Assembly (NCBI RefSeq): GCF_900109995.1
Contig: NZ_FOCB01000011.1
Span: forward strand, 7,133-71,132
Reading direction: 5' to 3'
DNA length: 64,000 bases
DNA from: Pseudomonas sp. ok272
GTDB taxonomy: Bacteria > Pseudomonadota > Gammaproteobacteria > Pseudomonadales > Pseudomonadaceae
In this document: positions 26,460-34,887 of the stretch, piece after piece
Layout of the letters: every line of letters starts with the position of its first letter
How positions within the stretch are numbered: position 1 is the first letter of the stretch
Position numbers and translations under genes: made by a program
Notes under the pieces: model-generated
What the model saw: the letters and a program-made list of their open reading frames with translations, nothing else
What the model was told of the DNA's origin: nothing
The model's database searches: none

Positions 26460-27473
26460 TTACGCCGCACTGGCAGCAAATTTCTCGTAGTAGAAGTTCT
26501 TCGGCGCAATCCCCTGTTCGCGAATGTACTGGCTCACCGCCTCGACCATCGGCGGCGGGCCGCAGAGGTAGACGTCGACGTCGCCTTCGTTCAGGTGCTT
26601 GGGCTCGATGTGCTGGGTCACGTAGCCCTTGAGCGGGTGGACGCTGTCGGGGTTGGCCACACAGGCGCTGAAGCTGAAGTTGGGGATGCGGGCCGCCAGG
26701 TCTTGCAGGCGATCGAGTTCCACCAAGTCAAAATCATTGGTCACGCCGTAGATCAAGTGCAGCGGATGCGCGCTGCCCTGGTCGGCGATCTTTTCCAGCA
26801 TCGCGGTGAACGGCGCCAACCCGGTGCCACCGGCCAGCAGCAACAGCGGACGCTGGATCTCACGCAGGTAGAAGCTGCCCAGGGGACCGGCCAGGTTCAT
26901 GCTGTCGCCCGCCTTGGCCATGCCCGTGAGGAAGCTGCTCATCAAGCCGCCGGGCACATTGCGGATCAGGAAGCTGACCTCGCCATCGCGCTGCAACGAG
27001 CTGAAGGAATAGGCGCGGGTCTGTTCGCTGCCAGGCACGCTGAGGTTCACGTATTGCCCCGGCAGGAACGCCAGCTTGCTCAGGGCCTCGCCCTTGATCG
27101 ACAGCGCGATGGTGCTGTCCGACAGCTGCCGGACCTGGCTGATCGCTGCGCTGTAGCTGGCCTGCTGGGTCTTGCACACGTCCGAAGACACCGGCACGCG
27201 CACCACGCAGTCGCTCAAGGCGCGCATCTGGCAGGTCAGCACGAAGCCCTGTTCGGCCTCGTCGCTGGTCAGTGCGTCTTCGATGTACTCGTCACCCAGC
27301 TCGTAGCGCCCGGCTTCGGCAAAGCACTTGCAGGTGCCGCAGGCGCCGTCGCGGCAGTCCAGTGGGATGTTGATGCCCTGGCGGTACGCGGCATCGGCCA
27401 CGGTCTCGCCCGGATTGGCATCGACAAAGCGGGTAACGCCGTCTTCAAAGTTGAACGCAATGGAATGAGTCAT
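26460..27473 (-). CDS. benC: Benzoate 1,2-dioxygenase reductase component
   Basis: The 337-aa electron-transfer subunit moves electrons from NADH to the BenAB oxygenase. Its N-terminal plant-type [2Fe-2S] domain has Cys40, Cys45, Cys48 and a fourth Cys near 80 (LTCQMRAL). The FAD domain with RAYSFSS and the NAD domain with LAGGTGLAPF and YLCGPPPMV follow. The ATG at 27473 has GAGG before it; the longer frame is not needed. It is spaced 10 bases from benB. Confidence 0.96.
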   Translation of the reverse strand: MTHSIAFNFEDGVTRFVDANPGETVADAAYRQGINIPLDCRDGACGTCKCFAEAGRYELGDEYIEDALTSDEAEQGFVLTCQMRALSDCVVRVPVSSDVCKTQQASYSAAISQVRQLSDSTIALSIKGEALSKLAFLPGQYVNLSVPGSEQTRAYSFSSLQRDGEVSFLIRNVPGGLMSSFLTGMAKAGDSMNLAGPLGSFYLREIQRPLLLLAGGTGLAPFTAMLEKIADQGSAHPLHLIYGVTNDFDLVELDRLQDLAARIPNFSFSACVANPDSVHPLKGYVTQHIEPKHLNEGDVDVYLCGPPPMVEAVSQYIREQGIAPKNFYYEKFAASAA

Positions 27474-27483
27474 GACCCCGACC

Positions 27484-27972
27484 TCACAGGTGGTAAACAT
27501 CGATGACCTGGCGAACGTAGTCGTTCTTCAGGATCACTTTCTTGGCCTTGATCAGCGGGCTGTCGCCGCGCACATCGAGGGTGTAGAAGCTGGTGCCGAA
27601 GTAGCTGTCGACGGTCTTGTAGCGAAAGCTCAGGGTGTGCCAGTTGAAGCGCACCGTGCACTGGCCGTCGGCTTGTTCGATCAGCTCGATGTTGCTGATG
27701 TTGTGGGAAGTCCGGGTGTCCGGCACGCTGGCGCTGGAGCGCTCGGTCTTGATCCGGAAGATGCGGTCTTCCAGGCCGGTGCGGTTGCCGTACCAGATCA
27801 GCGAGATTTCCCGCTGCGGGTCTTCGGTCAGCTCATCGTTGTCGTCCCAGGACGGCATCCAGAAGCTGGCGTCGGCGGCGTACAGCTCCAGCCAGTTGTC
27901 CCAGTCCTTGTCGTCGAGGTAGCGCGCCTCGCGGTAGAGGAAGTCGCGCACGGCTTCATACGTAATGCTCAT
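27484..27972 (-). CDS. benB: Benzoate 1,2-dioxygenase small (beta) subunit
   Basis: The 162-aa beta subunit (MSITYEAVRDFLYREARYLD...) is the cone-fold partner of BenA in the oxygenase hexamer. It is a structural subunit without metal ligands. The segment YAADASFWMPSW is typical. It overlaps the benA stop by four bases, so benA and benB are translated in a fixed ratio. Confidence 0.96.
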   Translation of the reverse strand: MSITYEAVRDFLYREARYLDDKDWDNWLELYAADASFWMPSWDDNDELTEDPQREISLIWYGNRTGLEDRIFRIKTERSSASVPDTRTSHNISNIELIEQADGQCTVRFNWHTLSFRYKTVDSYFGTSFYTLDVRGDSPLIKAKKVILKNDYVRQVIDVYHL

Positions 27973-29333
27973 GCCAGTTCCTCCACCTTGATCAACGCCG
28001 ACTGCTCAGCTTCGAGGGCCTTGAGCATGGTTTCCTGCCAATATTTGTGTTGCAGCACGAACAGACCTTCGTCTTCAGTGCGCACGCCGCTGAGCAGCGG
28101 GTGCAGGTCGATTTCCTTGGCCGCCTCGTCAGCGCCCTCGACCCAGTGCTCGGCACCGCGGGACATGTCGTTCCAGGCGCTGGTGCTGCCCATGTAGCCC
28201 ATCTGGCAGGAGCGGAACTCTTCCAGGTCGTCGGGCGTGGCCATGCCGCTGACGTTGAAGAAGTCTTCGTACTGGCGGATCCGGCTCGAACGGGCCGAGT
28301 CGCTTTCACCCTTGGGGGCGATGCAGTAGATGGTGATTTCCGTGCGATTGACCGAGATCGGCCGGGCGATCCGGATCTGCGAGCTGAACTGGTCCATCAG
28401 GTACACGTTGGGGTACAGGCACAGGTTGCGCGAGTTTTCGATCATCCAGTTGGCGCGGGCCTGGCCGAAGTCGCGGGCCAGTTCATCACGGCGCTCGTAG
28501 AGCGGACGATCCTCGGGGTTGGACCAACGGGTCCAGAGCAGCATGTGGCCCTTGTCGAAGGAGTAGAAGCCCCCGCCCTGCTTGGCCCAGCCGCCGGCGC
28601 TCATGGTCGGCGTCTCGTCACCGGCTTCGCGCTGCTTGCGTTGGTTCTGGGTCGCGGCGTAGTTCCAGTGCACGGAGCTGACGTGGTAGCCGTCGGCGCC
28701 GTTCTCGGCGGTAAGCTTCCAGTTGCCTTCGTAGATGTAGCTGCTGGAGCCACGCAGGACTTCCAGGCCATCGACGGACTGGTCGACGATCATGTCGATG
28801 ATCTTCGCCGACTCACCCAGGTGCTCGACCAACGGCACGACGTCCGCCTTGAGGCTGCCGAACAGGAAGCCACGGTAGGATTCGAAACGCGCGACCTTGG
28901 TCAGGTCGTGGGAGCCTTCACAGTTGAAGCTCGCCGGGTAGCCCGCTGCCGAGGGGTCTTTGACCTTGAGCAGCTTGCCGGAGTTGTTGAACGTCCAGCC
29001 ATGGAACGGGCAGGTGTAGGACGACTTGTTACCGGTCTTGTGCCGGCACAGCATCGCGCCACGGTGGCTGCAGGCGTTGATGAAGGCGTTGAGCTCACCG
29101 TCCTTGTTGCGCGCAATGAAGATCGACTGGCGGCCCATGGTGGTGGTGTAGAAGTCGTTTTTGTTCGGGATCTGGCTCTCGTGGGCGAGGTACAGCCAGT
29201 TGCCTTCGAAGATGTGTTTCATCTCCAGGTCGAACAGGCGCGGATCGGTAAACATCTCGCGCTTGCAGCGGTACAGACCCTGTTCTTTGTCATCTTCGAG
29301 CAGGGAGTGAAGGTATTCGGGTCGCAGGGACAT
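27969..29333 (-). CDS. benA: Benzoate 1,2-dioxygenase large (alpha) subunit
   Basis: The 454-aa catalytic subunit adds O2 across the ring of benzoate to give the cis-diol. The Rieske site is C88-S-H90 with C108-P-F-H111. The mononuclear iron ligands lie in ADGYHVSSVHWNY (two His) with a later Asp. The ATG at 29333 is preceded by GGAGGCGG. It is the first gene of benABCD, and two BenR boxes lie upstream at 29398-29433. Confidence 0.97.
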   Translation of the reverse strand: MSLRPEYLHSLLEDDKEQGLYRCKREMFTDPRLFDLEMKHIFEGNWLYLAHESQIPNKNDFYTTTMGRQSIFIARNKDGELNAFINACSHRGAMLCRHKTGNKSSYTCPFHGWTFNNSGKLLKVKDPSAAGYPASFNCEGSHDLTKVARFESYRGFLFGSLKADVVPLVEHLGESAKIIDMIVDQSVDGLEVLRGSSSYIYEGNWKLTAENGADGYHVSSVHWNYAATQNQRKQREAGDETPTMSAGGWAKQGGGFYSFDKGHMLLWTRWSNPEDRPLYERRDELARDFGQARANWMIENSRNLCLYPNVYLMDQFSSQIRIARPISVNRTEITIYCIAPKGESDSARSSRIRQYEDFFNVSGMATPDDLEEFRSCQMGYMGSTSAWNDMSRGAEHWVEGADEAAKEIDLHPLLSGVRTEDEGLFVLQHKYWQETMLKALEAEQSALIKVEELA

Positions 29334-29397
29334 GGCCGCCGCCTCCATTGTTTTTATTCAGGCAAGGCCCATGCTAGGCCGGACAATGGAGGGGCAA

Positions 29398-29433
29398 TAT
29401 CCGCTTCGTGCAGATCACTATCCGTTTTGTGCA
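29398..29433 (-). promoter_or_regulatory. Two BenR/XylS-type boxes upstream of benA
   Basis: On the minus strand two direct repeats of TGCA-N6-GGATA occur, 29433-29419 (TGCACAAAACGGATA) and 29412-29398 (TGCACGAAGCGGATA), with a 6-base spacer. Both match the XylS/BenR consensus TGCA-N6-GGNTA exactly. The promoter-proximal box ends 64 bases before the benA start, over the expected -35 region. BenR with benzoate should activate here. Confidence 0.9.
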
Positions 29434-29459
29434 AAGCCTTCAGGCATAGCTTCTCACCC

Positions 29460-29549
29460 TGTGGGAGCGAGCCCGCTCGCGAAGGCGGCTATACGTTCAG
29501 CATCCTTGTTGACTGACACACCGCTTTCGCGAGCAGGCTCGCTCCCACA
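29460..29549. repeat. REP pair between benR and benA
   Basis: TGTGGGAGCGAGCCCGCTCGCGA and GCGAGCAGGCTCGCTCCCACA form an inverted pair followed by AAAAAAGGG. It lies between the benR stop and the BenR boxes, and may end the benR transcript. Confidence 0.87.
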
Positions 29550-29575
29550 AAAAAGGGAGGGGCCTGCACAGCGTG

Positions 29576-30532
29576 TCAATGCCGGCGCTTGAGGGTGTCG
29601 GACGGCAACTCGCCAAACTGCTTGCGGTAGCTTTCGGAGAACCTTCCCAGGTGCAGGAAGCCATAATCCATGGCCAGTTCGGTGACGTTGCGCACCGTGC
29701 AGGTCGGATCGACCAGGCAGGCCTTGACCCGCTCCAGCTTCTTTTGGCGGATGTAGTTCTTCGGCGTGGTCGCGACATTGCGCTCGAACAGGCTGTAGAG
29801 CGAACGCAGGCTCATTTGCGCCTGGCGCGCCAGTTCTTCGCTGCAAATGTCCTGCTTGAGATTGTGTTCGATGTAGTCGGCGATCAGCTCGAAGTTCGCC
29901 GAACTGGAGCCCAGCTCGGTGCGCCGGACGTTGGTTTTCATCAGGCTGAGCATCTTGCTGACGATGATCTGCGCGTAATGCTCCTGGATGCGCGGCATGC
30001 TCTGGCTGGCCTCGGCCTCCTGGCAGATCATGCCCAGCAGGTTGACGAAACCTTCCAGCTCATTGAGCTGGTAGCGGTTCTCCAGAAAACGCACGCCCTG
30101 CCCTGGATGCAGCCAGCGCTGGTCCTGGCACACCGACTCCAGGAGGCTGGCGGGCATTTTCAGGATGAATTTTTCGCAGTCGTCGGAATAGGTCAGGTCC
30201 ACCGGATCATCCGGGTTGATCAGCAACAACTCGCCGGGGGCGAAGTAGTGCTCCTGCTTGTGCCCGCGCCACAGGCAGTTGCCCTTGAGCAGCACCTGCA
30301 GGTGAAAAATGCTCTCCAGCGCCGGCGAGGTGACCCGCACGCTGCCACCATAGCTGATACGGCACAGGTCAAGACTGGCGAACTTGCTGTGGCTGAGACT
30401 GGCCTGCGGGCTGCCACTCTTGGGCAGGCGAATACAGTGGTTACCCACGTGCTGATTGACGTAACCCGACACCGCATAGGGGTCGGCCTGCGCAAATACA
30501 CTGCTGCGCTCACTCAAGAGATGCGCTTGCAT
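29576..30532 (-). CDS. benR: AraC/XylS-family activator of the ben operon
   Basis: The 318-aa regulator has an N-terminal effector domain and a C-terminal double helix-turn-helix (about residues 215-315). The signature SLRSLYSLFERN and the XylS/BenR-like TPKNYIRQKKLERVKACL are present. BenR uses benzoate as inducer and drives benABCD. The start is taken at 30532, which gives 318 aa, the P. putida BenR length as I recall; ATG at 30547 is the alternative. It lies between catA and benA on the same strand. Confidence 0.93.
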   Translation of the reverse strand: MQAHLLSERSSVFAQADPYAVSGYVNQHVGNHCIRLPKSGSPQASLSHSKFASLDLCRISYGGSVRVTSPALESIFHLQVLLKGNCLWRGHKQEHYFAPGELLLINPDDPVDLTYSDDCEKFILKMPASLLESVCQDQRWLHPGQGVRFLENRYQLNELEGFVNLLGMICQEAEASQSMPRIQEHYAQIIVSKMLSLMKTNVRRTELGSSSANFELIADYIEHNLKQDICSEELARQAQMSLRSLYSLFERNVATTPKNYIRQKKLERVKACLVDPTCTVRNVTELAMDYGFLHLGRFSESYRKQFGELPSDTLKRRH

Positions 30533-30674
30533 ACCGGTCACTCTCATTATTTTTATAGGCTGCGCAGGGCTGCTCGTGGCGCCCTGCTCAGGCAAATCAG
30601 GCCTGGGCATTCTACACAGCGCAAAGCCACGAGATAACCAATTGGCTATCTCGTGGCTCGATTCTCGCCTGGAA

Positions 30675-31604
30675 TCAGTCTTCCAGTGCGCGAACCCGCT
30701 CGATACGCTGCTGCTCTTGCGGCTGCGCCGAGGACTGCAGGGTGAAATCGAACTCGATCTCGGCAAAGCGCCCGGTCACGCCATGGGCCGCTGCGCGCTG
30801 CTGGTCGTCGCTGAAGGTGATCTTGGCGATCAACTCGTCGCGGGTCGCATAGGCGAAGTCATCGTGCAGGTACTCATCGCCATCCAGGTTGATCTGGGTG
30901 GTCAGGTGGCGATGGTCGTCTGCCGAGATGAAGAAGTGGATGTGCGCCGGACGCTGGCCGTGGCGGCCCAGTTGGTCGAGCAGTTGCTGGGTTGGACCGT
31001 CCGGTGGGCAGCCGTAGCCCGACGGCACGATGCTCTTGAAGCGATAGCGGCCTTCGGCATCGGTGACGATACGGCGGCGCAGGTTGAATTCCGACTGGCT
31101 GCCATCGAAGTACGAGTAGGTGCCGCCGGTGTTGGCATGCCACACATCGACGATCGCGCCAGCCAGTGGCGCACCATCGGTGTTCTTGACCTGGCCCTGC
31201 ATGAACAGCACCACGCCCGGGTCAACGCCGTCATCCAGGCGTGCGAAGCCGTCGGACAGCGGCGCGCCGGCCACATACAGCGGGCCTTCGATGGTGCGCG
31301 GCGTGCCGCCGGACTTGCCGACCTGCTCGTCTTCGGCGTCCATCAGCAAGTCCAGGTAGTGTTCCAGGCCAAGGCCGGCCACCAGCAGACCGGCTTCCTG
31401 GCGCGTGCCCAGCACGTTGAGGTAGTTGACGGCCTTCCAGAACTCTTCCGGGGTCACAGCCATCTCTTCGATGATGTTCACCGAGTCACGCAGGATGCGG
31501 TGGATCAGCGCCTTGGCGCGCGGGTTGCCGGCATCGTTGTGCAGGCCGCTGGCTTCTTCGAGAAACTTCTGGGCGTCGGCAGTATGGGAAATCTTGACGG
31601 TCAT
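30675..31604 (-). CDS. catA: Catechol 1,2-dioxygenase
   Basis: The 309-aa intradiol enzyme cleaves catechol to cis,cis-muconate. The iron ligands fall in the expected places: Tyr in TGGTYSYFDG, Tyr in EGRYRFKSI, and two His in RPAHIHFF. The N-terminal helical linker domain (about residues 1-100) that makes the dimer is present. GAGGATCC precedes the ATG. It follows catC on the same strand with a 51-base gap, giving the order catB-catC-catA. Confidence 0.97.
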   Translation of the reverse strand: MTVKISHTADAQKFLEEASGLHNDAGNPRAKALIHRILRDSVNIIEEMAVTPEEFWKAVNYLNVLGTRQEAGLLVAGLGLEHYLDLLMDAEDEQVGKSGGTPRTIEGPLYVAGAPLSDGFARLDDGVDPGVVLFMQGQVKNTDGAPLAGAIVDVWHANTGGTYSYFDGSQSEFNLRRRIVTDAEGRYRFKSIVPSGYGCPPDGPTQQLLDQLGRHGQRPAHIHFFISADDHRHLTTQINLDGDEYLHDDFAYATRDELIAKITFSDDQQRAAAHGVTGRFAEIEFDFTLQSSAQPQEQQRIERVRALED

Positions 31605-31655
31605 GATTGGATCCTCATCTTGTAGTTATTGGAGTACGTAACAAGCAACAACGGC

Positions 31656-31946
31656 TCAGCGATCGTCCTCATGAATCGAGGAAGGATGCCTGCACATCGC
31701 GCTCACTTCGATAGCCATGTACGGATAAAGCGGCAATTGCATCAGCAGGTCATGCAGTTCCTGCACACTGTCGACGTCGAACACGCTGTAGTTGGCGTAC
31801 AACCCGGCGATGCGCCACAGGTGCCGCCACTTGCCCTGCTCTTGCAGGCGCTGGGCGAGGGCCTTTTCATCAGCCTTGAGCTTGGCGGACTGCTCGGGAT
31901 TCATGTCGACCGGCAGGTTCACGGTCATTTTTACGTGGAACAACAT
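31656..31946 (-). CDS. catC: Muconolactone delta-isomerase
   Basis: The 96-aa decameric enzyme isomerises muconolactone to beta-ketoadipate enol-lactone. Typical segments are MLFHVKMTVNLPVDM, WRHLWRIAGLYANYSVFDV and LPLYPYMAIEVSAM. The length equals that of other CatC proteins. It starts 10 bases after catB; the longer frame to 31991 overlaps catB and is not used. Confidence 0.97.
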   Translation of the reverse strand: MLFHVKMTVNLPVDMNPEQSAKLKADEKALAQRLQEQGKWRHLWRIAGLYANYSVFDVDSVQELHDLLMQLPLYPYMAIEVSAMCRHPSSIHEDDR

Positions 31947-31956
31947 GCGTTTCTCC

Positions 31957-33111
31957 TCAGGCGAAATGAGTGGCGGTAGCGGTTTTATCACGACGGAAGA
32001 ACGCCAGGCGCTCCTCGTCCAGACTCAGGCCAAGGCCCGGCTCGCGGGAAACATGCAGGTGGAAGTCGCGGTACACCGGCGCTTCAACAAGGATGTCCTC
32101 GGTCAACAGCAGCGGGCCGAACAGCTCGGTGTCCCAGCTCAGTTTGTTCAGGGTCAGGAACGCGTGGGCCGACGCCAGCGTGCCAACCCCGCCTTCGAGC
32201 ATGGTACCGCCATAGAGCGCGATCCCCGCTGCCTCGGCAATCGCCGCCGTCCGCAGCACCGCACGCGGGCCACCGTTCTTGGCGATCTTCAGGGCAAACA
32301 CCGAGGCCGCACCTTCGCGGGCCAGGTTGAAGGCATCCTCGACACACTCGATGGACTCATCGGCCATGATTGGCGCCGGGCTGATGGCATTCAAGCGCAC
32401 CATACCGGAGCGGTTGTTGCGCGACATCGGCTGCTCGATCAGGTCGATGCCGTTCGTCCCCAGAATGCGGCAGGCACGCACGGCCACGGCCTCATCCCAG
32501 GCCTGGTTGACGTCGACCCGCACGCTGGCACGGTCGCCCAGGGCTTTCTTGATCGCAATCACGTGGGCCAGGTCACGGTCGACTTCACCGGCGCCGATCT
32601 TCAGCTTGAAGATGCGGTGACGGCGCAGGTCGAGCATTTTCTCGGCTTCGGCGATGTCCTTGGCGGTGTCGCCACTGGCCAGGGTCCAGGCCACCGGCAA
32701 CGAATCACGTACCCGTCCACCCAGCAGTTCGCTGACCGGCAGGCCAAGGCGCTTGCCCTGGGCGTCGAGCAACGCGGTCTCGACACCGGACTTGGCAAAG
32801 GTGTTGCCACGAATGCTGCGATCCAGGCGCTGCATGGCCGCGTTGATGTTGCACGCGTCCTGGCCCAGCAGCAGCGGGGTGAAATGTTGGTCAATGTTGG
32901 TCTTGATGCTGTCCGGGCTTTCATTGCCGTAGGCCAGGCCACCGATGGTGGTCGACTCACCGATGCCTTCGATACCATCGGCGCAGCGCACACGGATGAT
33001 CACCAGGGTCTGGTTCTGCATGGTGTGCATGGCCAGCTTGTGCGGGCGGATGGTCGGCAGATCGACGATGATCGTCTCGATCGATTCAATGGCAGAAGAA
33101 AGCATTTCCAT
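31957..33111 (-). CDS. catB: Muconate cycloisomerase
   Basis: The 384-aa enolase-superfamily enzyme turns cis,cis-muconate into muconolactone. It has the catalytic K-x-K (FKLKIGAG, near residue 170), then metal ligands in DVNQAW, IEQPMS and ADES, and a second catalytic Lys in FALKIAKNGG. The family start IIVDLPTIRPHKLAMHTMQ is clear. A start two codons downstream (MLSSAIES) is equally possible. It is first in catBCA and divergent from catR. Confidence 0.97.
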   Translation of the reverse strand: MEMLSSAIESIETIIVDLPTIRPHKLAMHTMQNQTLVIIRVRCADGIEGIGESTTIGGLAYGNESPDSIKTNIDQHFTPLLLGQDACNINAAMQRLDRSIRGNTFAKSGVETALLDAQGKRLGLPVSELLGGRVRDSLPVAWTLASGDTAKDIAEAEKMLDLRRHRIFKLKIGAGEVDRDLAHVIAIKKALGDRASVRVDVNQAWDEAVAVRACRILGTNGIDLIEQPMSRNNRSGMVRLNAISPAPIMADESIECVEDAFNLAREGAASVFALKIAKNGGPRAVLRTAAIAEAAGIALYGGTMLEGGVGTLASAHAFLTLNKLSWDTELFGPLLLTEDILVEAPVYRDFHLHVSREPGLGLSLDEERLAFFRRDKTATATHFA

Positions 33112-33191
33112 ACCCGTCAGGTTCTTGAAGTTCTAGGACGGATTCTCATACGGCTTTTTTTAAGGTTCCAATATAGAATTGGTCTGGATCG

Positions 33192-33206
33192 ATACCTTTA
33201 AGGTAT
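33192..33206. promoter_or_regulatory. CatR operator between catR and catB
   Basis: A perfect palindrome ATACC-TTTAA-GGTAT fits the LysR T-N11-A rule. It lies 81 bases upstream of catB and 27 bases before the catR ATG. CatR with muconate as inducer would activate catBCA and repress itself from here. The 33112-33232 gap holds both promoters. Confidence 0.82.
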
Positions 33207-33232
33207 TTATGACCGTCGACGGTGGAGGGCTC

Positions 33233-34114
33233 ATGGAGCTGCGTCATCTGCGTTACTTCCAAGTACTGGGGCAAACCCTCAATTTCACCCGTGCCGCCGA
33301 GCGCCTGCACATCGCCCAGCCACCGCTGAGCCGGCAGATCCAGCAGTTGGAAGACGAGCTTGGCGTGATCTTGCTGGAACGCGGTCGGCCGTTGCGCCTG
33401 ACCGATGCCGGGCGATTCTTTCTGGAGCACTCCACGGCACTGCTGGAGCAACTGAACAAGGTCTGCGACAACACCCGGCGCATCGGCCTCGGCGAGAAGA
33501 CCTGGCTGGGCATCGGCTTTGCCCCGTCGACCCTGTATGGGGTGCTGCCGGAGCTGATTCGTCGGCTGCGCAGCAACGAAACACTGGAGTTGGAGCTGGG
33601 CCTGTCGGAGCTGACCACCCTGCAACAGGTGCAGGCGCTCAAGGCGGGACGGATCGACGTGGGGTTTGGACGGATTCGTATCGATGACCCGGCCATCATC
33701 CAGACCGTACTCAACGAGGACCGGTTGGTGGCGGCGTTGCCCAGTGGTCACCCATTGCTGGGGCGCCCTATCAGCCTCACCGAACTGGCCAACGAACCCT
33801 TTGTACTCTACCCCGGCAATCCGCGCCCCAGCTACGCCGACCACGTGATCGCGCTGTTCGAGTCCTACGGGGTGAGCATCAAGGTGGCGCAATGGACCAA
33901 CGAATTGCAGACCGCCATCGGCCTGGTGGGTGCCGGCATCGGCGTGACCCTGGTCCCGGCCTCGGTGCAACTGCTGCACCGCGATGACATCGGCTTCACC
34001 CCGGTACTGGAAAGCAACGCCACCTCGCCGATCATCCTCAGCCAACGAGTGGGCGACGTCTCGCCGGGACTCAAACACTGCCTGCAGATGATCGAGGCAC
34101 TGCGCAGCTTTTAA
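33233..34114 (+). CDS. catR: LysR-family activator of the cat genes
   Basis: The 293-aa regulator has the standard helix-turn-helix (residues 1-60: MELRHLRYFQVLGQTLNFTR, then AAERLHIAQPPLSRQIQQLE). Its effector domain includes GKAGRIDVGFGRI-like and LVGAGIGVTLVPASVQ segments. CatR responds to cis,cis-muconate. The ATG at 33233 has GGAGGG before it; the longer frame to 33179 runs through the operator. It is divergent from catB, as in other pseudomonads. Confidence 0.95.
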   Translation: MELRHLRYFQVLGQTLNFTRAAERLHIAQPPLSRQIQQLEDELGVILLERGRPLRLTDAGRFFLEHSTALLEQLNKVCDNTRRIGLGEKTWLGIGFAPSTLYGVLPELIRRLRSNETLELELGLSELTTLQQVQALKAGRIDVGFGRIRIDDPAIIQTVLNEDRLVAALPSGHPLLGRPISLTELANEPFVLYPGNPRPSYADHVIALFESYGVSIKVAQWTNELQTAIGLVGAGIGVTLVPASVQLLHRDDIGFTPVLESNATSPIILSQRVGDVSPGLKHCLQMIEALRSF

Positions 34115-34200
34115 CAATCGTTGGTAAAGCTGATAAAGATGCCGGGCGGGTCGATTGATAAGGTGCGCTCCAGCATTCCCGCCCCGGAACCCAACACCTC

Positions 34201-34362
34201 ATGACCACCACCTCGCCCTTTGTTGCCCTGCCGGTTGCATTGCTGCTGGTCGGTAGCCTGCACAGCACCCGCGTCCGCGGCGTGCTGAAGGATCAGGTTC
34301 ACTCGGATCGAATACAACACCTGAGGGGCCAGGCCGCGCAGCGCCTTCAATCCTGCTTGTAA
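34201..34362 (+). CDS. Doubtful 53-aa open frame between catR and rnhA
   Basis: This frame reads MTTTSPFVALPVALLLVGSL and ends RLQSCL. Residues 6-20 would make one hydrophobic segment. Its end overlaps the rnhA stop by 16 bases. No good ribosome-binding site is seen. It may be a small membrane peptide or a leftover from the joining of the ben/cat block to rnhA. The gap 34115-34346 otherwise shows nothing. Confidence 0.25.
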   Translation: MTTTSPFVALPVALLLVGSLHSTRVRGVLKDQVHSDRIQHLRGQAAQRLQSCL

Positions 34363-34799
34363 CCCCGCACATCATCCACACCACGGTTAGCCAGTTGGTC
34401 AGCCCGCTCGTTGCCCGGGTGACCAATGTGCCCACGCACCCACTTCCAGGTCACGTTGTGGCGATTGACCTGCTCATCCAACAACTTCCACAAATCAGCG
34501 TTCTTCACCGGCTCTTTCGCGGCGGTTTTCCAGCCGCGCTTCTTCCAGTTGACCATCCACTCGTTGATGCCCTTCATCACGTACTGTGAGTCGGTCACCA
34601 GCAGCACGTCGCACCTGCGCTTGAGCTCCTCCAGGCCACGAATCGCGCCCATCAGCTCCATGCGGTTGTTCGTGGTATTGGCCTCGCCGCCCCACAACTC
34701 TTTTTCAACGCCCTTGCACACCAGCAGTGCACCCCAGCCGCCGGGGCCCGGGTTGCCCTTGCAGGCGCCGTCGGTGAAGAGTTCTACGCTATCGCTCAT
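34347..34799 (-). CDS. rnhA: Ribonuclease HI
   Basis: The 150-aa enzyme cuts the RNA strand of RNA-DNA hybrids. The catalytic acids are in place: Asp10 (FTDGACKGN), Glu near 48 (RMELMGA), Asp near 70 (TDSQYV), and Asp near 134 (NERADQLAN), with a basic loop WKKRGWKTA. It lies downstream of the methyltransferase gene by 88 bases. dnaQ, usually the next gene, is about 9 kb away here. Confidence 0.97.
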   Translation of the reverse strand: MSDSVELFTDGACKGNPGPGGWGALLVCKGVEKELWGGEANTTNNRMELMGAIRGLEELKRRCDVLLVTDSQYVMKGINEWMVNWKKRGWKTAAKEPVKNADLWKLLDEQVNRHNVTWKWVRGHIGHPGNERADQLANRGVDDVRGYKQD

Positions 34800-34887
34800 G
34801 CCAATCTATCCAGAAAAGTCTGTGGCTTGCCGGTGCGGGACCGACAACGCCCGAGGCCGGGAGAGCCCGGCCGGGGAAATTAAAATG

